A stretch of 37,134 nt of DNA. It comes from CAZGLR01 sp964526635. Lineage in GTDB: Bacteria > Zixibacteria > MSB-5A5 > GN15 > JAAZOE01. Shown piece by piece: positions 15,490 through 24,304 of the stretch. The position numbers and the translations under genes are program-made. The notes below the pieces were generated by a model. That model saw only the letters and a list, made by a program, of their open reading frames with translations. It was not told the origin of the DNA and did no database searches. Positions within the stretch are counted from its first letter, which is position 1. The number at the start of each line of letters is the position of its first letter. The stretch lies in assembly GCA_964526635.1 (NCBI GenBank), contig CAZGLR010000018.1, positions 1 to 37,134 on the forward strand, read 5' to 3'.

Positions 15490-17688
15490 CTATAAACGGT
15501 TCTGGATTTTATTGAGAAAAAGACGAGCTGTTTTGCTCAAGGTCGAATCCCCGCTTCCGGCCTGGCCATTCCTATGGACTTCAATCGCCGCCCGGGATTC
15601 ATCATCACCGATTTTCTCCAGCGCTCCAATAACTGCTTTTCTGATATCATCAACCGTGGCATTGCCTGAGGCCAGCGATTTCAAGGCCTGCGGATCATTG
15701 AGCAACCTGGTCAGATAATCACCCGCCTCGACCGAACCGGTTTGTCCGAGCGCAGATACAATTCTGCCGACTTCCCCCTTTTGCCGCGGCAACAGGTCAA
15801 TAAAAAACGGTACTAGATCGCTGCGACGGGTCAGGCCCAGGGTGATAATGGCGGCTTCGCGAATGCTGCTGTCGAGATCATCACATAAGATCATCAGAAG
15901 ATCGACCGCGTCATCTCCTCCGATTTTCTCCAGGGCGCTGATTATCTCGCGCCGTATCCGCACATCCGGATCGGAGATGCGCAGGCGCAGGGCATGGCAG
16001 GCGGCGCTGTCGCCCAGATTGCCGAGAACAAAGATGGCGTTGCGCACAAGGTACCATTGCTTATCGGGTAGTTCATGGCGCGCTTCCATACGATAAAAAT
16101 TCGGTTCCTCCCGCAGAATTTCCGAGAAAACACTGACCGCCGGACGGCCCAGTTCCGACAGGAGTTTCAGACATCGTTGTCGCACCGAACGATCCGGGTG
16201 AGTCACTATTTCAGCCAGTTGCAGGGCGACTTCTTCTGAACGGATGCTTGAGAGGATAGTTCGAATCTGAATTAATTGCGGATTATCCGGCAATTGCAAT
16301 TCGCGAATAAGGCGACCGATCAGATCGGCCTGGTTGAGCGAATCGAATATTTTTTTCACAACAACTGAATCATAGGTAACAATGCCACCGGATTCGCCGC
16401 GTCCCGCGCTGATTACCTTCAAAAACGCAGCGACCGGTTCATAACGGCGTACCGATAAAAGTGACTGCATTAACAGGGTAGAAATCTCGGCGAATTCAAA
16501 CGTCTCGCGACCCTGGGTAAACAGGTGCTGGTTATGACGCAGCAGGACATCAAGAAACTCAACCTCGCCAATCGACAGCGCTGTCTTGACCATCTTTTCA
16601 AGAAGAACAACAGCCCGGTGCCGATAGCGGGAATCTGAATGGGCCAGATAATCAACCGTCTGTTCGGCCACGGTAGCGGCCTTGCCGATACGCCGGGTGC
16701 GAATCAGGCGAGCGAAGGCCTCACGGTATTCATCGAGATCAGCCGGGGTAAACTCGTCACTAAAGATATTCTTAATATAAATATCAATGGTGTTGTTTTG
16801 ATCGTTCACCATCGGCGTGGCAACCGCCAGGGCGGCGGAAATGCTGTTCATGATTTCCCGGCCGCCATTGAACCGATCCTGCAATTCCCGCAACAGGACT
16901 TCGCGCTGCGGATGAAAATCGAGCGATTTTAAAAGACGGCCGAAATCGCGCAATTTATCTGCAATGGATTCATCGCTGCCGATTATCCGTTCGGCTACAT
17001 CAATGAGTTCCGACTGGCGAAGCTGTGAGAACCGTTCGGGGAGAATATAACTCACAATCTCTTTGTGATAATCTATGCCGGTAGCCTCGGCCAGGGCTCG
17101 GGTATCTTCAAAATCGGCGTTGAGCAGATTCATGGCCAGATCGGTTTCTCCGGAAAAGAAGTTGGCCACGATACGGCGCACCGATAAATCCTCATTAACG
17201 TGGGCCCGATAGTGAATTCCTGTGTCGAAGATCTTCTCGCCCAGGGGATCATTGACCAGGATAGTCTCTATGTTGCGCTTGTGCAGAAACTCGGCCAGAT
17301 GGAACTCCGCGTCGAGCTGATTGAGTCGCAGGGTTATCCGGCGAACCATCTCACGCAAATCATCAGTCGTAACGGCATCCGAAATCAGCAGCGAACGCAA
17401 TTCGAGTTCCTGCATCCGTTCCCGGAAGTAATCAATATGGCTCGCGTCTTTCATCTGGATATTGTTTACATAAAGACGACCCCGGGTGAAATGCAGGGCG
17501 AAGTATTTCTTGAAGGCAAAAACCCGCTGCAGGGTCATAAACGGCTGATTTATGGCCTTATGCACCAGGGGGTGATCACAGGAATAAATGCCGCCCTTGC
17601 GACATGCGATAAACAGTTCATGGATGACATCAGTCGATACCGCGTTGATATCTGTTTGCAGGTTGTTTTCTTTTGGATTGATAGCCAT
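15490..17688 (-). CDS. HEAT-repeat protein with an uncharacterised N-terminal domain
   Basis: The 732-residue protein has no signal peptide or membrane segment. Residues 1-150 form a domain with the pattern YSCDHPLVHKAI...FALHFTRGRLYVN, which I have seen in front of HEAT or sensor modules but cannot name. The middle is helical. From about 480 to 720, short helical repeats are evident (for example HPDRSVRQRCLKLLSELG, DPDVRIRREIISALEKIGG, DDLDSSIREAAIITLGL), typical of HEAT/PBS-lyase-like scaffolds for protein binding. It starts 2 bases after the BamB-like lipoprotein gene and is third in that operon, so it may be a cytoplasmic partner of envelope functions; this is inference. No catalytic residues are apparent. 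Confidence 0.75.
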   Translation of the reverse strand: MAINPKENNLQTDINAVSTDVIHELFIACRKGGIYSCDHPLVHKAINQPFMTLQRVFAFKKYFALHFTRGRLYVNNIQMKDASHIDYFRERMQELELRSLLISDAVTTDDLREMVRRITLRLNQLDAEFHLAEFLHKRNIETILVNDPLGEKIFDTGIHYRAHVNEDLSVRRIVANFFSGETDLAMNLLNADFEDTRALAEATGIDYHKEIVSYILPERFSQLRQSELIDVAERIIGSDESIADKLRDFGRLLKSLDFHPQREVLLRELQDRFNGGREIMNSISAALAVATPMVNDQNNTIDIYIKNIFSDEFTPADLDEYREAFARLIRTRRIGKAATVAEQTVDYLAHSDSRYRHRAVVLLEKMVKTALSIGEVEFLDVLLRHNQHLFTQGRETFEFAEISTLLMQSLLSVRRYEPVAAFLKVISAGRGESGGIVTYDSVVVKKIFDSLNQADLIGRLIRELQLPDNPQLIQIRTILSSIRSEEVALQLAEIVTHPDRSVRQRCLKLLSELGRPAVSVFSEILREEPNFYRMEARHELPDKQWYLVRNAIFVLGNLGDSAACHALRLRISDPDVRIRREIISALEKIGGDDAVDLLMILCDDLDSSIREAAIITLGLTRRSDLVPFFIDLLPRQKGEVGRIVSALGQTGSVEAGDYLTRLLNDPQALKSLASGNATVDDIRKAVIGALEKIGDDESRAAIEVHRNGQAGSGDSTLSKTARLFLNKIQNRL

Positions 17689-17690
17689 GC

Positions 17691-18821
17691 CTATTTATTT
17701 CCCTTCAAGCAATACAAGCGTTCTTTTCCCGTTGCCACATAAATAAAGTCACCGATAACAACCGGCGGTTGAACGATCGGCCCGGCGAGTTCCCGGCGGT
17801 GGAGCAGAGACCCGGTAGTAGCATCCAGACCATAAACGCTGCGATCATGCGAGCCAACGACAATCACATCCCCGCATTTCCGTGGAGGTGTCGTAATAAC
17901 ACCATCGGTTTCATAGCGCCATATTTCGCGGCCGTCACTTGCATCAAGACACAGAACTGTCCCGCTGATAGTCGCTGTATACAATCGTTCCTTTCCGCCG
18001 GCAAACCCGCCACGCACTTCCGCACCCGGCGGGGACTCCCAATGCACGGTGCCATCGGTAGCATTCAAAGCAGTGATAGCGCCATCGGCTGTCGACAGAT
18101 ACAGGCGCTCTCCGGCGGCATACATAGGGCCGATGACGTCGGAAGCGAGGATCGTGTTCCATATGGGCGTACCGGTAACCGTCTCCAGCGCCGCGATTTC
18201 GCGACTGCCGAAGACGCCATAGACGGTTGAACCGTGGAGGACAGGCGTCACGCTCACTCGCGCCGCCGGTTCCGACTGCCAGATTGGCTCAAGGTCCGGG
18301 AAGCTCAATGCCCTGATTCCACTGGTAGTGCCGATAAATACCGTGTTATTCTCTNNNNNNNNNNTCTCTACTATCGGCCCGGAACGGATTTCTTTTATAA
18401 GCGCCCGGGACAATGTCTTGCCGGAAAAGAGGTTCCTGACTTCCATCCGGCCAAAGGGCACCCGTTTGATCAGGATCACCAGGGAGTCTTTGACCTGTGG
18501 ATCAAGGATCAGGCCATGCCGTTTATTGAATCTGGCCTTGGTAGAGCCATCGGTCCTGTCCACAACGATAAAACGACCCCGTGAGGTTGTCAGTCCGAGA
18601 TAGCGCCCTCCAACCTGCATCGGAGCGATCGCCGATCCCTTTACTTCTTTGTCGTATATTACGTTAAACGAAAAATCTGAAGTCGTACATATGTCGTGAT
18701 TACCATTGGGTGGCGTCTCGCCAAAGGCGCCGAATTTTCGAGTCAAGTGCTTACCGGTCGAACAGCCGGTTACCAGCAATAAAACCAGCAGCCCATAAAC
18801 AGCATACTTATAAGCACGCAT
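17691..18821 (-). CDS. BamB-like PQQ-repeat beta-propeller lipoprotein (contains a 10-N gap)
   Basis: The product (about 376 residues with the gap) opens with MRAYKYAVYG, a hydrophobic stretch and the lipobox LVTGC, so it is a predicted lipoprotein. The body consists of propeller repeats with PQQ-type motifs such as AGERLYLSTADGAITALNA, GGKERLYTATISGTVLCLDA and CGDVIVVGSHDRSVYGLDA. Such propellers act as scaffolds in the outer-membrane assembly machine (BamB) or in other envelope complexes. I chose the ATG at 18821, which overlaps the previous stop as TGATG and gives a clean signal peptide; an in-frame ATG at 18833 is possible. It is followed 2 bases later by the HEAT gene. A run of ten N interrupts it but the frame is unbroken. 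Confidence 0.82.
   Translation of the reverse strand: MRAYKYAVYGLLVLLLVTGCSTGKHLTRKFGAFGETPPNGNHDICTTSDFSFNVIYDKEVKGSAIAPMQVGGRYLGLTTSRGRFIVVDRTDGSTKARFNKRHGLILDPQVKDSLVILIKRVPFGRMEVRNLFSGKTLSRALIKEIRSGPIVEXXXXENNTVFIGTTSGIRALSFPDLEPIWQSEPAARVSVTPVLHGSTVYGVFGSREIAALETVTGTPIWNTILASDVIGPMYAAGERLYLSTADGAITALNATDGTVHWESPPGAEVRGGFAGGKERLYTATISGTVLCLDASDGREIWRYETDGVITTPPRKCGDVIVVGSHDRSVYGLDATTGSLLHRRELAGPIVQPPVVIGDFIYVATGKERLYCLKGNK
18355..18364. other. Scaffold gap of ten N, probably spurious
   Basis: The bases on both sides of the run are TCTCT. Overlapping these five bases and deleting the Ns removes 15 nt, keeps the frame, and yields the natural propeller segment GPIVENNTVFIGTTSG. Confidence 0.7.
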
Positions 18822-21625
18822 CAGAAGTTCCATCCGAAGAAAAAGTCAGTACGGGTATCGTTCGATATCGTTTTGAAATCATGGGTACGCGAAAAATCGA
18901 CGCGTAATACGACCAGGTACCCCAGGGCAATCCGAATTGAAGCCCCGAATGAGCCATGCCAGCCTTGCCATCTATCGTCCCAGCCAGTACCCATGTCATG
19001 GAAAAATGCTCCGCGGATGCCGCGCAGCCGAAAATCACCAATCGGAAACGCTATCAGCAAATCATTAATAAGCGGGAAACGGATTTCTTCGGAATTGAAG
19101 AGAATGTTACGATTGTAAAAATGTCGCCGGCTGAATCCACGGAACGACCAGCTCCCGCCCAGGTACAATCGTTGCGGTTCGAGGCCATCGGAGCTGTAAA
19201 CAAAAAACCGGCTGGCCAGGCAGGAGAGCTGTTTGATTCGCAAATAATGCCTGAAATCGACCGATGCAATAGTGTTGAAATTACGGCCGGATTTGAAATC
19301 AAAAGTCGTACCCAGCGTAATGTTCAGACGTCGGCCATCGATTGGGCCGGTGGCTTCCCAGAGGCTGTTGTCGGAAACGAAACTGATAGTGTGGGTCGAT
19401 GGTACCGCCTGCCGCCGCCGAAAAGTGTCGAACACATCTTTATCGGACCAGCGGATAAAGGCAGATGTCTCGATGCGATTGAACTTCGAAATAGGATAAC
19501 TGAGATACAAGGCCCCCCCGGCCACCCGCTCGAAGTAGTAGCCATCGAAATCATTGTAGTATTCATCATACAGATGAAATGCACCGATACCCCAGTTCAA
19601 CCGCGATGCCTGATGCAGATAGGTAATGCCGAGGTTGAAGCTGCTCAAGAACTCGTCCTTTTCACGGGCCGTATTGGACAGCAGAAAAATAAACGAATTA
19701 TCTCCAAGCATATCGCTGATTGCCGCCTGGACGCCGCCAAGGGCGCCATGGACAACATCATAGGCTACAACCGACTGAGCAATATCAAGGCTGTATTTGG
19801 TCGTATATTTCAATGTCTTGGCTTCGCCGGCCTTCAGATCGATTTTGCCCGGCTTCCACGAAGTTTGCGCCGAGGCCTGGATGCTATGATCTACCGGAAG
19901 TGTATCATTGACCTTCGTCTTGTAAATATGAAAGCCGCGATTATGGTAGGCTGAAAAATATATCTGCTCGCCATCGGGACCGAAACGGGGATCAAAGGCC
20001 CCGGTAATATAATGGGTAAGCCGTGTTATCGAGCCATCCGGCTTCAGATTGAAAATATTAATCGCCGCCTCTTCCCCGCGGTCGGAATAGAAAATAATCC
20101 GGCTGCCGTCGGGGCTTTCCGATGGTCCCCGGTCATGATAATCACCCCAGGTAAGGCGGTCGATCCGGTTACCGAAAAGATGCAGGCGATACAAAGAATA
20201 GAAGCCATCTATACCGTTCTCGGCGCGGTCCGACGAGAAGATAATCGAAGTGCCATCATAGCCAAAACTGGGATCGCGTTCGAGGTAAATATCATTGGTC
20301 AGGCGCTGCAGGGAGCTGTCGTTCAAGTTGACCATGTAAAGATCAGCATACCCCTCAAATCGAAAACCGGTGAAGACAACGCGAGAGCCATCGGGCGAGA
20401 ATCGCGGCGAGCGGATCGCCGATAAATCATCGAACTCATAGCGCTTGATCACTTCTTTCACGGCCAGATCGTAGAGGTAGAGAACATCCCGTTCCCTGGA
20501 TTTCGATGCGAATACGATCAGGCGATTATCGAATTGATCGACTCCGCTGGTCATCAAATGCAGTGATTCGAATTTGGCCGAAAGATCTCCCTTGAGAAGG
20601 AGTTCGGCGCGATCCTTGTCGCCATCGGCCGGCATCATATAAATGCCGCTGTACCCGGCCTTATTGGCCTTGTAGATGACCCATTGTTCCGACTGGCCGT
20701 CATCTTTGGTCACAGTCAACGGAACCGGGCGAACCGCAAACACCTGCCGGGTCAATGGGGTCGCATCGATATCCGGCGGATCGAGCGACTCGATCTGTGG
20801 AAAATACTTTTTGCGAAGGTAATGGACCCATTTGCGCGAAACAGTCTCAATCGGCTCGCCGGTTACATACTCGACAATGCCCTCGAAATTCCGGGAAACA
20901 TGCCAGCTATCGAACATCCGGGTGAGAACATCCTGACCGTATTCGCGCTGCAAGAAATTACAAATAGTCTCGCCCAGTTTGTACATGAAGTAACTGCCGT
21001 GATATATCCAGAGATTTTCAAAAGACGGCAGCGTGCCATTTATAACCATATCCCGGACTATCAGGTCGGTTTCGCTGTCTTCGGAGCGGGACCAGGTTTC
21101 GGCCAACCCTTCGGTGAACCAGAGCGGCGGATAGACGCCATAGCCTTTGCCGAATTCCCTCTGAATACGACCAATCTTGGACAGCATAAAGACATGAACG
21201 AGCTCATGGCGCAATATCCGGTCGAAATCATGAAAGGAGCCGTTGAACGGCATTACCACCCGGCCTTTGATAAACTCGGTAAAACCGCCGACATTTTCAG
21301 GCAGCATGCCGTGGGTGACATTGGTCTGCACGAAATGATTGGGACTGCTGTAGATAATCAGCGGGATGCGGGAATAGATTTCATGGCCGAATTTGGCGGA
21401 AAGGAAATCATAGGAGTTTTCGGCTGATTTGGCTGCGATTTCGGCCAGTTCGGCTTCGCGGAGATAGAAATAGATATTAAAATGCTCGGTTTCCATGATC
21501 CGCCAGTCGAAGTCATTGTACTGGACCTTGTTTTTGCCGAAATAGAACTGAGCGGAAAGCGGCGGTACCAGAATCAGGAAGGCGGCGGCAAAGCAAAGTA
21601 GTAATGTAAACAGTCTGTGCTTCAT
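18821..21625 (-). CDS. Secreted gluzincin-type metallopeptidase with TolB-like propeller and C-terminal outer-membrane barrel
   Basis: The 934-residue protein has a signal peptide (about 1-26, ending LSAQF). Residues 40-260 resemble peptidase-MA-type gluzincins: the zinc motif HELVH is at 140-144 and a Glu-containing segment WFTEGLAE at 169-176 supplies the third ligand. From about 270 to 560 there are PD40/WD40-like repeats as in TolB (for example SPRFSPDGSRVVFTG, GPSESPDGSRIIFYSD, DPRFGPDGEQIYFSA). The last 330 residues are beta-strand rich, with alternating aromatic residues, and end in Phe (TDFFFGWNF), like an outer-membrane barrel. The picture is a surface or periplasmic protease anchored in the outer membrane; substrate unknown. 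No ribosome site precedes the ATG, and a hairpin lies 13 bases upstream. Its stop overlaps the lipoprotein start by one base. Confidence 0.8.
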   Translation of the reverse strand: MKHRLFTLLLCFAAAFLILVPPLSAQFYFGKNKVQYNDFDWRIMETEHFNIYFYLREAELAEIAAKSAENSYDFLSAKFGHEIYSRIPLIIYSSPNHFVQTNVTHGMLPENVGGFTEFIKGRVVMPFNGSFHDFDRILRHELVHVFMLSKIGRIQREFGKGYGVYPPLWFTEGLAETWSRSEDSETDLIVRDMVINGTLPSFENLWIYHGSYFMYKLGETICNFLQREYGQDVLTRMFDSWHVSRNFEGIVEYVTGEPIETVSRKWVHYLRKKYFPQIESLDPPDIDATPLTRQVFAVRPVPLTVTKDDGQSEQWVIYKANKAGYSGIYMMPADGDKDRAELLLKGDLSAKFESLHLMTSGVDQFDNRLIVFASKSRERDVLYLYDLAVKEVIKRYEFDDLSAIRSPRFSPDGSRVVFTGFRFEGYADLYMVNLNDSSLQRLTNDIYLERDPSFGYDGTSIIFSSDRAENGIDGFYSLYRLHLFGNRIDRLTWGDYHDRGPSESPDGSRIIFYSDRGEEAAINIFNLKPDGSITRLTHYITGAFDPRFGPDGEQIYFSAYHNRGFHIYKTKVNDTLPVDHSIQASAQTSWKPGKIDLKAGEAKTLKYTTKYSLDIAQSVVAYDVVHGALGGVQAAISDMLGDNSFIFLLSNTAREKDEFLSSFNLGITYLHQASRLNWGIGAFHLYDEYYNDFDGYYFERVAGGALYLSYPISKFNRIETSAFIRWSDKDVFDTFRRRQAVPSTHTISFVSDNSLWEATGPIDGRRLNITLGTTFDFKSGRNFNTIASVDFRHYLRIKQLSCLASRFFVYSSDGLEPQRLYLGGSWSFRGFSRRHFYNRNILFNSEEIRFPLINDLLIAFPIGDFRLRGIRGAFFHDMGTGWDDRWQGWHGSFGASIRIALGYLVVLRVDFSRTHDFKTISNDTRTDFFFGWNF

Positions 21626-21637
21626 AGTTTTGACAGC

Positions 21638-21656
21638 GGTTCGCGCCGGGCGAACC
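21638..21656. promoter_or_regulatory. Hairpin upstream of the protease-barrel gene start
   Basis: GGTTCGC and GCGAACC are perfect 7-bp arms around 5 nt, ending 13 bases from the start codon, where a ribosome site would normally be. It might limit translation or bind a regulator. An AT-rich stretch (21707-21735, with TATAAT- and TATAAA-like sequences on the minus strand) just upstream could hold the promoter. Confidence 0.4.
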
Positions 21657-21746
21657 GATTCCGGCCCCGTCCGTTAGACGCTGATACCCGGCCATTTGCT
21701 TGAAATATTCTTATTATATTTTATATCGACGACTTGGGCCGCTAAT

Positions 21747-22748
21747 TCAACCATCCTTCAGGCGAATACCGGCTCTATATCCACATTCCACACAATTTCC
21801 CTCATAATCCAGGCCGGTAATACGAATCATATGCCCGGTGCGGACAATGAGAGTGGCCTGACAAGAGGGACAGCGCGTATCGGAATCTCCGGGAATACGC
21901 ATATTGCCTACAAACACATAGTCACAATAATGCTTCATCGTGTCATAGGCATGCAGGATCGTCTCGCGCGGTGTCGGCGGGGCATCGAGTCTGTAGCTGG
22001 GATGATATGCGGACAGATGCAAAGGAATATTACGATTCACCGAGGCAATAAATTCTCCGAGTTTTCTGAAATCAGATTCTTCATCATTGTATCCCGGAAT
22101 CACCAGGTTGGTGATTTCAAGATGAGCGGGGGAATCGGCAATGATGCGGATCGTCTCCAATACCGGATCCAGCCTTCCCTTACAAATGGCGGTATAGAAC
22201 TCGGGTCGCATACCTTTCACGTCGATATTGAAGGCGTCGATTAGCGGCAGAATTTCTCGCAGTGGATCGGGATTGATATAACCGTTTGATACCACCACAT
22301 TCATGCCTCCGGAGTCGCGGACGCGAGGTGCGGCTTCTTTGATATATTCAAACCAGATAAATGGTTCAGTGTAGGTATAAGCCACCCCGATTGAGCCATG
22401 CTTCCCGGCCACCTTTGGCAATTTTTCGGGCGGGATGTATGTGGTACCGACCGTCGCCTGCGAAATCTGCCAGTTCTGGCAATGACGGCACGAGAAATTA
22501 CAACCGTTGGGACCGATCGAGACAATGTCGCTGCCGGGTAAAAAATGATACAGTGGTTTTTTTTCAATTGGATCGATAGCGATCGTGACGGTCTCGCCGA
22601 AATTATCCGTAAACAGCTCACCGTTTTCATTGAACCGGGAGCGGCAAATTCCTCGCTGCGCTGGTTTGATTTTGCAATTGGCCGGACACAAGCGGCACTG
22701 CACGAGCGTATCGTCCAGTGATACGTAATGCTGTGCTGGATATTTCAT
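21747..22748 (-). CDS. amrS: AmrS-like radical SAM enzyme (AmmeMemoRadiSam family)
   Basis: The 333-residue protein carries the radical SAM cluster motif CNFSCRHCQNW (Cys83, Cys87, Cys90) and the N-terminal four-cysteine set CRLCPANC...GICR (Cys18, 21, 25, 35) typical of the AmrS/PFL-activase-like branch. Later segments AYTYTEPFIWFEYI, GYINPDPL, NIDVKGMRPEFY and LSAYHPSY are family landmarks. A C-terminal zinc-ribbon-like tail has CPSC and CVEC. Related proteins usually occur with Memo and AMMECR1 domains; neither is present nearby, and the reaction is not settled. The ATG overlaps the stop of the glycosyltransferase-phosphatase gene (ATGA), so it is co-translated as the last gene of the uppP operon. 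Confidence 0.88.
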   Translation of the reverse strand: MKYPAQHYVSLDDTLVQCRLCPANCKIKPAQRGICRSRFNENGELFTDNFGETVTIAIDPIEKKPLYHFLPGSDIVSIGPNGCNFSCRHCQNWQISQATVGTTYIPPEKLPKVAGKHGSIGVAYTYTEPFIWFEYIKEAAPRVRDSGGMNVVVSNGYINPDPLREILPLIDAFNIDVKGMRPEFYTAICKGRLDPVLETIRIIADSPAHLEITNLVIPGYNDEESDFRKLGEFIASVNRNIPLHLSAYHPSYRLDAPPTPRETILHAYDTMKHYCDYVFVGNMRIPGDSDTRCPSCQATLIVRTGHMIRITGLDYEGNCVECGYRAGIRLKDG

Positions 22749-24301
22749 GATTTCAAGGTAACGAAAGAATCGGAATCGGCAAGGGTATCCATGATTTTTT
22801 CGGGCTGCAGGTATTCATTGCCCGAAAGCTCACTTTCGGCAACCTCTCCCTTGCCGGTTCGGACAAGAATGGTCCGACAACCGGCAGCCAGGCCGCAGGT
22901 AATATCGCTGAGTTTGTCGCCGATCATATAGGATCGTTTGAGGTCGAGGCCGTATTTTTCAGCGGCCTCCTCAAGCATCCCCGGTTTGGGCTTACGGCAG
23001 ATGTTGTCGCCGGTATAGTCGGGATCATCGCCGTCGGGGTGATACGGGCAGAACAGGATATCATCCGGTTCGGCATTGTGTTCCCACATCAGTCGGGAAA
23101 GGCGGTCATGGACTGCGTTGACAACGTCGATGGTGAAAAACGCTCGGGCGACGCCTGACTGATTGGAAACGATAATGATTTTATACCCTGCCTTTTTCCA
23201 CCGGGCGATAGCATCCAGCGCGCCGGGGATAAACTCGATTTTTTCCGGATCGGCCAGATAGTTATGATCGACAATCACTGTTCCGTCGCGGTCCAGAAAG
23301 ACAGCCTTTTCCAGTTTAATATGATCGAGCATCTCCACGATATATTCGTAGACAGTATCGACATCAAGCGTCGTGAAACAATACTGCTCTTCGCGATAAC
23401 AGGCCTCGTTGCCGTGGAGTGAACACGGGCGGCATTTTTCATCAGTGGCGATAATGCGATCGTGGAGCCCGCGCGGATAGAATCCAAGCTGCTCATGCGT
23501 CGGACCGAACAGGGCTGCGGTTGGTGTACCGACAGACGCGGAAACATGCATCAGTCCGGAATCATTGGTAATCGTCAGACGGCATTGTGACATAATATTG
23601 GCGATATCGGGGAAGTCGAGACTCTGGTGGATATGCTTCATCTCTTCCGGAATATGATCAAATGCCGAGACCTTGCTTTCTTCGCCGGGACCAAGAAAGA
23701 TATGAACCGGCAGCTTGAAGTCATAGATGATGCGTTCGGCAAGCTGGGCAAAACGATCCACCGGCCATTCTTTGACCGGCGAACTGGCACCCGGGCAGAC
23801 GGCCACCGCATTCCGCGGCTTTTCCATCCAACTGGTGTCCGGAAGAACCAGATCAGGTCGATAGGCGATGCGTTCGCCCTTGAGCTGATCAATGACTTTG
23901 TTGTAGAGATCTATCGTGTGCGGTACCGGGATAACGAATTTCTTCTCGCTAACCGCGGCTTTACGCTCCTTGCGCCGTTTGTTGTACACGACTTTATATG
24001 GCGCCTTGGTCAAATTGGCCAGGTGGAACGAACGAAAATTCTTGTGCAAATCGACGATCAGTTCGGGATTGAAATCATCGACATGCGATGACAATTCAAC
24101 CAGATCAAAATAGGAACCCTTGTCGGGGAAACAGACAACTGAATCGATACCGGGCAGCATGCGGGCCAGCGACCGATACATACTGCGCGTGGCAATCGCA
24201 ATATGCGCCCGGGGATAAAGAAATCGCAGGTTTTTAATTGTTGGCCCGGTGAGTGTTACATCTCCCAGACGACCGAGGCGTATGACAAGTATGCTCTTCA
24301 T
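22745..24301 (-). CDS. Heptosyltransferase (GT9) fused to a GmhB-type heptose bisphosphate phosphatase (HAD)
   Basis: This 518-residue protein joins two enzymes of LPS core heptose metabolism. Residues 1-325 are a GT9 (ADP-heptose:LPS heptosyltransferase-like) fold, with ILVIRLGRLGDVTLTGP at the N terminus and the donor-site pattern TNDSGLMHVSASVGTPT...FGPTH (246-269). Residues 331-508 are a HAD phosphatase: nucleophile and acid in FLDRDGT (D337, D339), VSNQSGVAR (378-386), CRKPKPGM (435-442) and MIGDKLSDI (459-467). In E. coli GmhB a zinc is held by C-x-H and C-x-C; here the equivalents read C-P-Y and N-I-C, so the zinc site seems largely lost, as in other zinc-free relatives. It starts 3 bases after uppP and overlaps amrS by 4 bases. 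Confidence 0.92.
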   Translation of the reverse strand: MKSILVIRLGRLGDVTLTGPTIKNLRFLYPRAHIAIATRSMYRSLARMLPGIDSVVCFPDKGSYFDLVELSSHVDDFNPELIVDLHKNFRSFHLANLTKAPYKVVYNKRRKERKAAVSEKKFVIPVPHTIDLYNKVIDQLKGERIAYRPDLVLPDTSWMEKPRNAVAVCPGASSPVKEWPVDRFAQLAERIIYDFKLPVHIFLGPGEESKVSAFDHIPEEMKHIHQSLDFPDIANIMSQCRLTITNDSGLMHVSASVGTPTAALFGPTHEQLGFYPRGLHDRIIATDEKCRPCSLHGNEACYREEQYCFTTLDVDTVYEYIVEMLDHIKLEKAVFLDRDGTVIVDHNYLADPEKIEFIPGALDAIARWKKAGYKIIIVSNQSGVARAFFTIDVVNAVHDRLSRLMWEHNAEPDDILFCPYHPDGDDPDYTGDNICRKPKPGMLEEAAEKYGLDLKRSYMIGDKLSDITCGLAAGCRTILVRTGKGEVAESELSGNEYLQPEKIMDTLADSDSFVTLKS

Positions 24302-24304
24302 TGG

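Noticed and set aside
18956..19954. Plus-strand open frame of 332 codons opposite the protease-barrel gene
   Set aside because: It is the antisense shadow of a gene with a clear signal peptide, zinc motif and repeats; its product has no recognisable motif and there is no ribosome site.
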